NCBI GenBank assembly: GCA_046530785.1
Contig: JBHEQT010000038.1
Coordinates: forward strand, 1-33,156
Direction: 5' to 3'
Length of the DNA stretch: 33,156 nt
From: Arsenophonus sp046530785
GTDB lineage: Bacteria; Pseudomonadota; Gammaproteobacteria; Enterobacterales; Enterobacteriaceae
The notes beneath the pieces were generated by a model. That model saw only the letters and a list, made by a program, of their open reading frames with translations, was not told the origin of the DNA and ran no database searches. Both the position numbers and the translations under genes were made by a program. This document shows, piece by piece, positions 19,386 to 29,990 of the stretch. How positions within the stretch are numbered: the stretch's first letter is position 1; the number at the start of each line of letters is the position of its first letter.

Positions 19386-20581
19386 CATTTGTTTAAATAG
19401 AATTGAGTTTATTTAAGAGTTTTCAAAATATATATAAGATATTTTATTTATTAATTTTATTGATATTTTAATCTTTTTTATTTTATATCGGTTTTAATAA
19501 ATGATTATTTATACTTTTCTACGTCTTTTGAGAAATATAGATGTTAGCCTTAATATTCAAAGTGAGAAGCATTTAGTACGAAATCAAGTAGATTATAGAT
19601 ATGATCATGAATGTAAAACAATCTTTTTTACGAAATTACTAGATTCCAGATTATAACCAATAAAAGATAATTATCCTGAATAATTCATTACTTTTTAGAA
19701 TTTTAGTAAGAACTCTATTGTATCAATGTGATTAATTTTATTAATTATCTCTCATAGAAAAACGAAGAATCACGAGTTGTTATATTTTTTATAATAAAAA
19801 AATCTCACTTTCTCACAAATTGAATAAAGGAATTAATTTTTTATGAGAATTCTTCTGATATCCTTTTTATCAAAACTAGATCTACATTGTTTTCTCTCAG
19901 TTAGGAAATACTACTATCAAAATTTTTTAAATATCTATGTTGATATATATTAAATTCGATTGAGTGATTATTATTTATCTTTTTAAATAACTTTATGTTA
20001 TAGAGTTAAATATTCTAATTTTAAATGAACGGAGTTCCATACAACTATATTCTTTATTTTCTCTATCTTCCCTATTGAATACTATATTTAATAGGGAAGA
20101 TAATATATTTTCTAAATTTAATTACTAATTTTTAAAAAATAAACATATAAAAATTTACGTAATTGTTGAATGTTAATAATCTTGGATTATTTTATGCCAA
20201 TCTGTAAAAAATTATGATAATATAAATATAAACAAATTAGCGAAAAGATCTCCCCAACTACTATTTAAATCAATAATAACAAAAATATTAGAAAATGATC
20301 AATATCTTAAGAGAATTACACTAAATAAACATCCTATGATAAAGATCAATATTCTATATTTACAAGTTATTATAAAATAATGTTATTTATATAAAAATAA
20401 TTATTAATTACAGTAAAAACTAAAAATGTTTTCTGTACTACAAGAAATATTGACTGAAACTATCAACTAAGTATTAATTTATAGTCTATTAAATATTTAT
20501 TGATTTAAACTAAAAGATGCTTTTTATAGAAAATGGAAATTATAATAAATAGGAAAAAGATCAATTAGTTATTATAGAATA
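19386..20581. other. Gene desert, right part, upstream (plus side) of the yjcE 3' end
   Basis: About 1.2 kb without a credible gene. It contains the strong hairpin at 20064-20102. No clear rho-independent terminator is seen immediately after the yjcE stop. Confidence 0.6.
20064..20102. terminator. Hairpin with 13-bp stem, possible relic terminator
   Basis: TATCTTCCCTATT (20064-20076) pairs perfectly with AATAGGGAAGATA (20090-20102) across a 13-nt loop. The stem has five G-C pairs, high for this region. On the minus strand it lies about 480 bp past the yjcE stop, so it could end long yjcE transcripts or belong to a lost gene. Confidence 0.5.
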
Positions 20582-22231
20582 TTAATTTTCTTTATCCATC
20601 AATAAAGTTTCTGTTAGATCGAGATCCAATAATAACGCTCGCATAGTTTCATTACTAATCTCTTTCGTTGCACGTAAGTGATATAACTCTGCTCTCTCTG
20701 CCCGTAACGCTGTTAAACGAAAACGACGCTCTAAATCTTCTATTAGCAAATTATGCTTTATTTCATACTGACCCGCTGTCCTACGACGAAGATAGCTAGT
20801 AACACGAGAAGCAACTTCACTAATAACTTCAGGATCTAGCGCTTCTTGAGCATCAGATGAAAGTCTCTCTTCCATTTTATTTAAACTCACAATAGCAACT
20901 TTTGCCATCGCAGCTTTTGCCATTCGCATCTCATTAATATCTGATAATTTGTCACGTACTTTAAAATTATGTAATAAAAGAGGCAAAGCCAGTACACCAA
21001 TAAAAATTGATAACATAATAACTCCTGCTGCAATAAAAACTAGTTGATAACGAGCAGGAAAAGGAGTGCCATTAGTAAGGAATAACGGTATAGAAAGAAC
21101 ACCTGCCAAAGTGATTGCTCCACGAACTCCAGAGAATGAAATTAACCACAATTCACGATAAGTGTAAGAAGAAAATTGTAACGGACGTTTTTTTAAAAGT
21201 ATCCTACTAAATTGCTTCATAAATAATACTAAACTAAATCTTAATAATAATAAAGCACTGTAAATAACGAAAACAGCGAGAAATAGTATCCAAATTTCAA
21301 CACTAGGATCAAGTTCGGCTTGAATAACAGAGTTTTTCCATATTCCAGGCAACTGTAATCCAAGCATGATAAAAACTAATCCATTAAAAACAAATTCCAA
21401 CATCGACCAGACATTATCTGATCTTAATCGCATCGCTAATGGTGCATTTCGAATAACACCAGCTTTAGTGATTGTCATACCAGAAGCCACAGATGATAAA
21501 ATACCAGAAAAACCAATATGCTCAGCAATAAGATATGCAACAAAAGGTAATAATAACATAAAAATCATTTGGGTTGCTGAATCAGAACTACTCCATCGAC
21601 TCATGATACGAAGTGATTTGCTATAAATCCAAGTTACTGCAATACCACTTAATAAACCACCTACGGAAACTTTAAAAAATTCGATGGCAACACCAGGAAT
21701 AGTAAAAATCATAGTCCCCATAGCAATAGAAACAGCAAATTTTAGTGCTACTAAGCCGGAAGCATCATTCATTAGCGCTTCACCTACTAACATATTCATC
21801 ATTCTCCTTGGTATTCGACCTTTACCAACAATTGAAGATAGTGCTACTGCATCAGTAGGAGAAAGAACTGCTGCTAAAGCAAAAGCTACAATAAGTGGAA
21901 TACCCGGTAGAAGCCAATAGATCACATAACCTATTCCAACTACCGTTACCAAAACTAAACCTAAAACTAAGATGAAAATTTCACGAATATTTTGAAAAAA
22001 TTCCCGTGTTGGGGTTTTCCAGCCATCAACAAATAATAACGGTGGAATCAATAGAACCAGAAAAAGCTCTGGATCAAAATCAACATGTAAACCAAAATGT
22101 GGCCACGCTAACAATGCTCCTATCGCAATTTGTATAATAGGAAGAGGTATACGAAACGGAATAACTTTTGTAATAACACCTGATACTGAAACCACTAAAA
22201 TTAAAAAGAGAATAGTAAAAAATATTTCCAT
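20582..22231 (-). CDS. yjcE: CPA1-family cation/proton antiporter YjcE
   Basis: A polytopic inner-membrane antiporter expected to exchange Na+ or K+ for H+, helping to control pH and cation balance. The 549-residue product is the same length as E. coli YjcE and aligns throughout. A membrane domain with about 12 helices covers residues 1 to 410, followed by a cytoplasmic helical tail. The ion-binding motifs SPTDAVA (124-130) and EALMNDASG (151-159, N155-D156) are intact. FAGVRGAITLAGVLS of E. coli is kept as FSGVRGAITLAGVLS. The start ATG has a good Shine-Dalgarno (AAGGAT, 22235-22240). The gene is an island with about 10 kb and 7 kb of decayed DNA on its sides and shows no lesion. Strong selection on it is therefore implied. 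In E. coli it lies a few genes from ssb-uvrA, in the same order. Confidence 0.95.
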   Translation of the reverse strand: MEIFFTILFLILVVSVSGVITKVIPFRIPLPIIQIAIGALLAWPHFGLHVDFDPELFLVLLIPPLLFVDGWKTPTREFFQNIREIFILVLGLVLVTVVGIGYVIYWLLPGIPLIVAFALAAVLSPTDAVALSSIVGKGRIPRRMMNMLVGEALMNDASGLVALKFAVSIAMGTMIFTIPGVAIEFFKVSVGGLLSGIAVTWIYSKSLRIMSRWSSSDSATQMIFMLLLPFVAYLIAEHIGFSGILSSVASGMTITKAGVIRNAPLAMRLRSDNVWSMLEFVFNGLVFIMLGLQLPGIWKNSVIQAELDPSVEIWILFLAVFVIYSALLLLRFSLVLFMKQFSRILLKKRPLQFSSYTYRELWLISFSGVRGAITLAGVLSIPLFLTNGTPFPARYQLVFIAAGVIMLSIFIGVLALPLLLHNFKVRDKLSDINEMRMAKAAMAKVAIVSLNKMEERLSSDAQEALDPEVISEVASRVTSYLRRRTAGQYEIKHNLLIEDLERRFRLTALRAERAELYHLRATKEISNETMRALLLDLDLTETLLMDKEN

Positions 22232-22676
22232 ATTATCCTTACTGATAGATTAGAGTTATAATCCGAGCGAAGAAATACTATACTTAATAGCTATTGATAT
22301 AAAACAAAACTGTACTATAAAAACAAATTAAAAAAATCGTTAAACTTATTATTTTCCTCCATCCATTTTATATAAAAAGAAGTCGGTAAGTACCATACTT
22401 TTTTTTTAAAATTAATCAAATCAGTTAACTTTTTATATCTTATTTTCACTTTTTAATTTATATTAATATAGCTATAAGCTAAAATAGTTAAATAAAAAGT
22501 GAGTAAAAAATCATTCACTCTTGAGAATATCAAGTACAACAATAATAAGAATAGACAATTTTTAAAAATGTGATGAGAGATACAATCATCTCCACAACAA
22601 ATTATCGAGGTTTACTGTTTTAATTTTAAAATTATTGAATTTATAATTCGAAGTCCTTCGTATATCCAGATATTTT

Positions 22677-22695
22677 ATCCTCTTTAAAAGAGGAT
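22677..22695. repeat. Hairpin ATCCTCTTT/AAAGAGGAT
   Basis: Perfect arms at 22677-22685 and 22687-22695 around a single A. It lies about 450 bp upstream of yjcE. Same style as other short-loop palindromes in the window. Confidence 0.5.
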
Positions 22696-22941
22696 GGATA
22701 AATTTAAACTTACTAAAAGAGGAACGGAGTCGTACTAAATAACAAATTATTTATTTTAATAGCGGAATTTCTTTAGTTCATATAAAAATATAATATGGAT
22801 TTTTAAAAAAAAATCATCTTTCAATTTAATAAATAATCAAGTTTTTTTAAAAAATATTAATATTTTCATTATTATAAAAATAATAAATTGATTTTTTGTT
22901 TATTTTTTTCATTTTTAATGAAAATTAATTCAGTTTCCGAG

Positions 22942-23017
22942 ATTTTAGTTAAATATTATTTAACTAAAATAATAACTAGACTTATTTTATAAGCTTTTCT
23001 AACTTTTTAAGAAAAGC
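22942..23017. repeat. Two hairpins in tandem
   Basis: A perfect 13-bp stem (22942-22954 with 22958-22970, loop ATT, arm core TTTAGTTAA) is followed by an 8-bp stem GCTTTTCT (22993-23000) with AGAAAAGC (23010-23017). No gene is nearby. Confidence 0.55.
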
Positions 23018-24951
23018 GATTTACTTTTATATTAATACTTTATATTAAGAATTAATAATTATTAAAAATAATTAATTATATAAAATTATATATATTTTAA
23101 AAAACTTAAATACAATAAATATTAATAATAATTTAAATAATTTACTTTCATTTTAATAATAAAAAAATTTATATATATTTAATTAAATATATTTAATTAA
23201 AATTAATTTTCTTTTTTCTCTTAATTTTACCTTCTTGCTAATATTTTTGATCATAATCTTTAAAAATATGAAATTATAGTTTTGGGTAGATAACGTATAA
23301 TACTTATGTATGAAGTAAGGTAATTCCATAATGACAAGTAACACTACTTAATATTCATAAAACCATCTTTTATCGCTTTGATGGAATAATTTCTATATTC
23401 AGGTTTTCTCTTTTTATTAGCTAAAATGAAATAAGCAGAGTTTCTACTCTACTTTTTCTAATTTAAGTTTATTAGATGAATTATTTTCCCCGTTGAATAA
23501 TTTTCTTGATTATCGTGTCTTAATGACACTTTATATATAGCTATTTGAATTATTGACAAAGTTAGATTTTTGATATTAACTATATTTTTACTATAATTCT
23601 TTAGTTTTAAGAATTATTATTAATTTACATAGCTTCTTAACTCTAATTAAGAGAAGAATTTACTTCTTTATTATTTATCTTAACTAGTTAACTCTACCTT
23701 CAATTAGTATTCTACAAAGGGAACTAATATCCATTCTCCTTAATTTAGATCTTTTTAATTTTTGTATCAATTTATTTAAAATTTCTAGCAATAAATGCCA
23801 TTACTTTTAGAAAATTATTACTGAACATTCTATCTTTAAAATTAATATTATTTTTGATAAATTTTACTTTTCATAATTTTAATTTTTTTAAATTTTAGTT
23901 TTGAACTGAGACTGTTAGCAGTTCTTTTTTCAATTAAAAATTAAAAAAATTACTTCTATATTTCTGAAGGAATAGTTCTTTAGCTTTATCATTGCAGTTA
24001 TATAAAATTAGTTATTAACTTGATAATTTTATTTTCTGATTTTATCCCTCTACTATAGATTATTTATAGGGTTATCTTTTTCAATTGAACACTATTAATT
24101 TCTGATAATTTTTAGCTAAATAGATAGTTATTAAGTAAATAACTATTAACATCCATTTTTCTTAGTCTTTTATTTAAACCATTACGTATTAAATCTACCT
24201 ATTTAAAACTTTTCTTAATTAACAAATTTTTTTAAAAATCGGAAACTTTCTTTCTTATGGTTAGCTATTTATCTATAGATTAGTTTTTAAGTTTTTATCA
24301 GATAAGATGGATTATTTTAAAGTTTTATTAAAATATCTCTCTATTCTAAAGAGAAGAATGTCACAAACAAATAAAATTTGTGATTTTTATAAAGTTAATA
24401 ATAAGAAGTACTCATTTACTTTATTAGTGAATTAAAATTTTATATCAATTATGATATTAGTATAAGATACCATCTTATTACTCATCGTTCGCTTCTTATT
24501 TTTTTAAAAATGATTAGAAAATATGCTTTAATGTGAAATATTCATAATTAGTCAAAATCGGAATATGAAATAGAAAAAATCGTGGTATAATAAAAAGTAA
24601 TTATTGATTAATATAATTATTATTATGGAAAATAATATCTAATTAATATTTTTAATTTAATTTTTTTAAACATACATGAGATTTTTCTATAGCTCGTTAT
24701 AAAGTATTAAGTGAAGTAATTTTGTTTTCTTAATTACTAAATTAAATTATTTTCTGATCTTATTATACGGAAAAATTAATTGATTCATTCGAAAAAACAA
24801 TAAAATATGATTTAATAATCAGTAATTATACAGATAAATCTTTATTTACAGAATATCATCCATCAATAAATATTTATTTTTATCCTATAAAATAATAATG
24901 CTTTTTGAGATATGTCAAAATATTAAATATTTCAGTAATTATATAAAAATT

Positions 24952-25065
24952 CTAATATTTATTTTTATAAAAAAGATGGGATATCCCCATTTCAGTAAGT
25001 TCATCTCCATCAAAGTCTACTATTAAATTTTCTTGAAATATTAATACAATTTTCCATAAAATATA
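24952..25065 (-). pseudogene. Possible gene fragment, unrecognised
   Basis: A 37-codon open stretch reading in part ENLIVDFDGDELTEMGISHL. The segment 24975-25020 has about 41% G+C, far above the surroundings, and gives a sensible acidic protein-like sequence. No family is recognised. It could be a surviving shred of one of the genes lost between yjcE and ssb. Confidence 0.25.
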
Positions 25066-28000
25066 TTATTAATATATTAGATTTATTCATATTTTAAATA
25101 TTTTACTCAACATGATATACGAATCGTATATTTTCAATATTTTCATCTATTTTAGAAAACCATACATCTCTAGGAGATTTTATTTTCAAATATGTTTTCT
25201 TATATTAATTATAATCAAATATTTCAGAAATTTTTATTATAAAACTCTTCCACTACTGAATAGCATAGAAGCAGAAATTTTTCTCATAGTTAATAAAAAT
25301 AAGAAATCATAAAATAAAACTAATAATATCTTTCTGGTTTCCTTAAAAAGAAGAATAATCAAGAATATAAATAAATATGAAATTTATCAAACTTAATACT
25401 TCTATAGAATTTTTCGATTCTATCTTTATATTCCAAAAAATATTTTGATAATAATTACCTTTATATATTTTTCGAGTATAATTTTAATAGATAGTTTAAA
25501 TTTTATTGTTTTGTGAATATTAGTTCATATTTTTCGATTTTTATGCAATATCCACCAAGGTTGATTTTTTCCATAATCTTTTATAAAATCTTTCTTTACT
25601 CCATAAAAAATAAAGAAGCTTTATATAACTATTCGCAATTTTCAGTATCTTTAATTTTTTATTTAAATGATTAATAGAGTACTATAGATTAATTGATCCA
25701 CAAATATCATAGACCGGATATCAAGAATAGATTCTTTTAGCTATGTTTTAAGAATATCTACTATAAATTAATTAATGAAATTAAGGTGAGTAGTATTTCC
25801 ATATTTATTATCTAAATCACTGAAAATTATAAAGAAAATTATTCGTAGATTTTATTGTAATAAATAAGTATCTCTAAAGAATTATTAAAAAAATTAATGT
25901 TTCAATCATTATTGATTATCTAAAATTGTGAATTATATAAGGATTTAATATATTTTTAAATATAGATTACAAAAATCGAACAAATCTATTTTTATCCTAT
26001 TATTTCAAACACAGAAAAGCTATAAAATAGTCATTTTAAAAAAAATATTCTTTATTATAACTTTTAGAAACTTTTCACCTCTCTTGTTTTTAGCATAAAT
26101 TAATTAACGAAAATATTTTTGCAACTAGTTATTATTATCAATCTCAACCATAGTTATTTTTTATTTTATTCTTTATTATCAAAGATTTTTAGTAAAAAAA
26201 AATAAAACCATTTACTAATGCATTAAGATATAAGAATCAATATGACAATATCTTTTATACATGATTTCTTGAATGAATTAATGAGTATAGATTATATAAA
26301 AAATAAGTTTTTCTATTTCTAGTTCTTTTAGAACACGTCCATAGTCTAATTTTTAACGATTTCTAGTACTGTTTAGATTTGAAACACGTCTTGAGATAAT
26401 TTTTTACATAGTATGAAATTTTATAAAAGTCTTACAAATCAAAAGAATTTATATTTTCAAATACAACAAACCTACCTTTTTTATCTGTTTATTTATTATT
26501 TAGTTACTAAGAAATTTTTTAAATTTCTCCTTCCGAGAGATAATCACTTTATTAAGTTTGATATAGTTTGATTTAATATATCCTTTTCTTATTTTTTAAA
26601 TTTAACTTCATTTATATCATAGTCAATAAATAATAAAAAATTATCATTGAATTATTTGAAGACTGTATACCTAATTTATCCACTTTATCGATCCAGTATT
26701 TCAAAAGTATAATAACACACTCGAACAAATCCCTTCTTTAATAATTTTCTGTTTTCTCCTATGACTCTCTAGAAGTTGATTGGAAAGTTTATCATCAAAA
26801 ATATTAGAATACTCTCTTCTGATATCGTGTGATATATATAAGGTTTTAAAAACTTATTGAGATAAGAGTGACTAATACTAAAGTTAATATTATTTATGAT
26901 TTTTAATTAAGTTCCTCTACGTAAAAGAATTTATTACTATAATCAATAGATTTATATTTTAGTACCATTAAATCTAGTCACCATTCGTTACTATATTTTT
27001 TAATAAATTATTTATCCATGATCGGATTTTTTCTAAAAGATTAGTTACTAATTCTGCTAACTAATTCCATTTTGATTATATCACGATATTACCAACTTCT
27101 AAGGACAGAATAAAATTAGAATCCTAAACAACCCTTTCTTCCTTTTCTAGATCAATAATACTAAAGTAAAAATTACCATAAATTTCTATTAATAATGGAT
27201 TTTTCTTTTAAACTGGCATCCAATAATCTATTTAAACTTCTTATGGATTGAATAAATGAAATGAATATAATCAATTTATAGGTTTTAAAAACCATATATT
27301 CTATAGTTATCAATTTCAATATAGCAGTGGATAATCTCAGGTATTTATTTTCTAAAAAATAAAATTTATCTATTTCAAATTATCTTCTTCGTTATTTTTG
27401 ATAAAATATTTTATACACCTAGTATTTTATAGTATCATGCAAGGATTTTAAATTACCAATTTTTGTTGGGTTTAACTCAGGATAAAACAATTTATTGAAA
27501 CAAAATAGTTTTATTAAAAATTTGTTTTTATTTTAGGGATTTAGAAGTGTTACTTATAGAAAGCTTCTTACTCTATTAGAATCGTTTTCATTGTCTCTTT
27601 AATTATAAATAAGATTCTACTAAATTTTTATGATATTTATCAACCATATTTTTCTCTATTAATCAATCAAATCCTTATTAAGATTAATACAGTACAACTT
27701 TTATATAGAAATAAAATTTCTCATTCATTTCCCATTTTGATAAGATATAAATCAAAAGAAAATCAGATTCGCTAAAAACGATAAATATTAGAGTACTTAT
27801 TTTATTTTATAGCTGGAAAGTAAGAAGATTTTTATTGCAAAAAACAATCCAATTACTTTCCTCTATAAAAATTCTCAGCAGAATTTTCCAAATATTTTCT
27901 TCATTAATTATGATAAAATAAAAAAATTTAAACTAAAGTGTTTATATTTTTTCTTTTTTATTTCTTCTTATTAATTGATAAGTAATAGATATATTTTCGT

Positions 28001-28319
28001 ATGATTTATTTATCTGATTCTTTATGAATTTTACTAATAAGAAAATTAAATAAATTTAATCTATTTTGCATAGTATAATTTAAGAAATATATTATGGCTT
28101 GATAAAGAATTTTTCTTTAAATCATTAAAAATTAAAAATAATTTTTAAATACAAGTAAGTAGTTATAAAACACTTATCGTTATTTTAAATAGTATATTAT
28201 TTATAAATGTTAGTAACAAATAACAGATTAGATAAATTTTATTAATAACTAGTTAACATAATAATTATAAAACTATTATAATCTCCCTCTCCTCTTTCAC
28301 TACAATAATCCTTTATATT

Positions 28320-28462
28320 ATAGATTCTTTTAATCTTGATTAAAAGAATCTATCCTGAGAAATTAAGTTCTTTCATAACAAATCTTAAATTAAGAATTAG
28401 TGTAGCATTAATTCTTATTTTAAATGATATATTAACTATTTTCTATAAAATAGAAAATAGTT
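28320..28462. repeat. Cluster of three perfect hairpins
   Basis: Hairpin 1: a 16-bp stem, 28320-28335 with 28338-28353, and only TT between the arms (arm core AGATTCTTTTAATC). Hairpin 2: TAAGAATTA (28391-28399) with TAATTCTTA (28409-28417). Hairpin 3: AACTATTTTCTAT (28434-28446) with ATAGAAAATAGTT (28450-28462), loop AAA. All lie in 143 bp about 730-870 bp downstream of ssb on its strand. They may be terminators of lost genes or products of palindrome-forming mutation. Confidence 0.7.
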
Positions 28463-29187
28463 TCTTAACGTTAAGCATATAAATCGCAATTTTAAAAATT
28501 TATCTAAATCTTCTAGATATTATTCACCTAAACTCCTGGATTATTTGTATTTAATTTAATAAATATAAATAAAATATATATGAAATTACATCATTAGTAT
28601 ATTTATATTTTTGGTTTGGTATTTTAATTTATTTAAATTATATTTAACTTATTAGTTAAGTTAAAATTTTCTTAAATTTAGTAAACAATATTACTATCTA
28701 ATTTATTCAAATATAAACGAGAACAGATTTCTTACAAATATTTCCTTATATAACTTTGTTTTATTCATATTTTATACTAATGTTTTAGATTCTTTTTATC
28801 AAAAGAATTTTTAATTGTTTTATTTCTTACTAGCGACGATATTATTAAAATTTTCTATATCTTGGCTTATAAATTTTAATAAATTTAATAACAAAACTTT
28901 TTTAGAAAAAATATTACAAAATATCTTTTTATATTAATCATTCTTTATTTAAATAGATGATTTATTAAGTAATAAAAATATTTAATGTAATAAATATTTT
29001 CACAAATTATTATCTTTTATATCTTATTTTTGTAAGATTTAGTTAATTTTCTATTTTATTCTTAAATATTAAAGAGAATTTTTCTATTAAAATTCAAACA
29101 TTAAAATTATAATTTATCTAAAAAATCAGACCCAATTTATAAATAATTTCTATATTTAGAATAAAATATTATAAAAATTTATCAATA
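28463..29187. other. A+T-rich spacer downstream of ssb
   Basis: No gene and no clear rho-independent terminator directly after the ssb stop. Confidence 0.6.
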
Positions 29188-29712
29188 TTAAAACGGAATT
29201 TCATCATCAAAATCTATTACTGGATCAGGTGATAAAACAGGAGAAGATTTACCGAAATGTGAAACAATTGATGATGAATTATTATTAAACTGTTGGATTT
29301 GTTGTTTCGGTTCTTCATCACTTCTTTCTGAATTATTTTTTGATATGGCTTCTTGTGAAACGTTACGCACACCCAACATCTGCATTGTACCACCCATATT
29401 TACAACCACTTCAGTTGAGTACCGATCTTGCCCTTTTTGATCTTGCCATTTCCGAGTTTGTAGTGAGCCTTCAATGTAAACTTGTACTCCTTTACGTAAA
29501 TATTCACCTGCTATTTCTGCCATTTTTCCAAAGATTACAACTTTATGCCATTCTGTTTTTTCTCGCATTTCACCACTTTGTTTATCACGCCAACTTTCAG
29601 AGGTTGCTAGACTAAGATTCGCAACTGCACCACCATTTGGCATATAACGAATTTCAGGATCTTGTCCTAAGTTACCGATAAGCATGACTTTATTAACCCC
29701 TCTACTGGCCAT
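29188..29712 (-). CDS. ssb: Single-stranded DNA-binding protein Ssb
   Basis: Ssb coats single-stranded DNA as a tetramer in replication, repair and recombination, and recruits partners through its C-terminal tip. The 174-residue protein (E. coli 178) has the OB-fold domain at about 6-105, including the conserved GNLGQDPEIRYMPNG (17-31) and WRDKQSGEMREKTEWHKV region. A glutamine/asparagine/serine-rich linker follows, and then the acidic tip DFDDEIPF, which binds partner proteins. The start ATG has a good Shine-Dalgarno (TAAGGAG). It is divergent from uvrA with 278 bp between the starts, the usual enterobacterial arrangement. No lesion is seen. Confidence 0.98.
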   Translation of the reverse strand: MASRGVNKVMLIGNLGQDPEIRYMPNGGAVANLSLATSESWRDKQSGEMREKTEWHKVVIFGKMAEIAGEYLRKGVQVYIEGSLQTRKWQDQKGQDRYSTEVVVNMGGTMQMLGVRNVSQEAISKNNSERSDEEPKQQIQQFNNNSSSIVSHFGKSSPVLSPDPVIDFDDEIPF

Positions 29713-29990
29713 TTCAATACTCCTTACTTGAATTAATTTTAGAATAAATTTATTTTTTGTTAGTTTAACATGTGAACACTATATTGAATATGGAAGATTA
29801 AAATTTTTAATCATGATTTTTAAAAAGATCTTAGAAATTAAAACCGTAATTTTGCTAAAATTTAAAATTTATTTATTAAATTCTAAAACATAACTACCTA
29901 TACTATACAATATTGTATATTCTTTGATATAAAAATTATGTAAAAATTTTATTTATTATTTAAATATGTTTCATCGCTTGGATATCGTAT
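29713..29990. promoter_or_regulatory. Divergent ssb-uvrA promoter region
   Basis: In E. coli this interval carries promoters for both genes and LexA-controlled SOS boxes (CTGT-N8-ACAG type). I find no good match to that box here. A 16-nt perfect palindrome TATACAATATTGTATA at 29904-29919 is the only symmetric element. It could be an operator or chance, since such palindromes are not rare at this A+T level. Candidate -10/-35 elements are too many to choose from. Confidence 0.45.

Larger units (their letters stand above)
22232..28319. other. Gene desert between yjcE and ssb
   Basis: About 6 kb of very A+T-rich DNA where E. coli carries ghxP, soxR, soxS, pdeC and yjcB. I find no intact gene and cannot read any of those five. 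Only a short G+C-richer fragment (24952-25065) looks as if it once coded. Several perfect hairpins occur. The 66-codon frame at 25112-25312 has typical desert composition and is treated as noise. Confidence 0.65.

Noticed and set aside
25112..25312. 66-codon open frame on the plus strand
   Set aside because: Composition is that of the desert (mostly Ile, Phe, Tyr, Lys codons), with no ribosome-binding site and no recognisable motif. Frames of this length are expected by chance here.
26330..26395. AACACGTC present twice about 48 bp apart, considered as a repeat or CRISPR-like element
   Set aside because: Only two copies of eight bases with no regular spacing or flanking similarity.
10246..29187. 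CRISPR array, insertion sequence or prophage in the deserts
   Set aside because: No regularly spaced direct repeats, no transposase or phage reading frames and no terminal repeats with target duplications could be seen.
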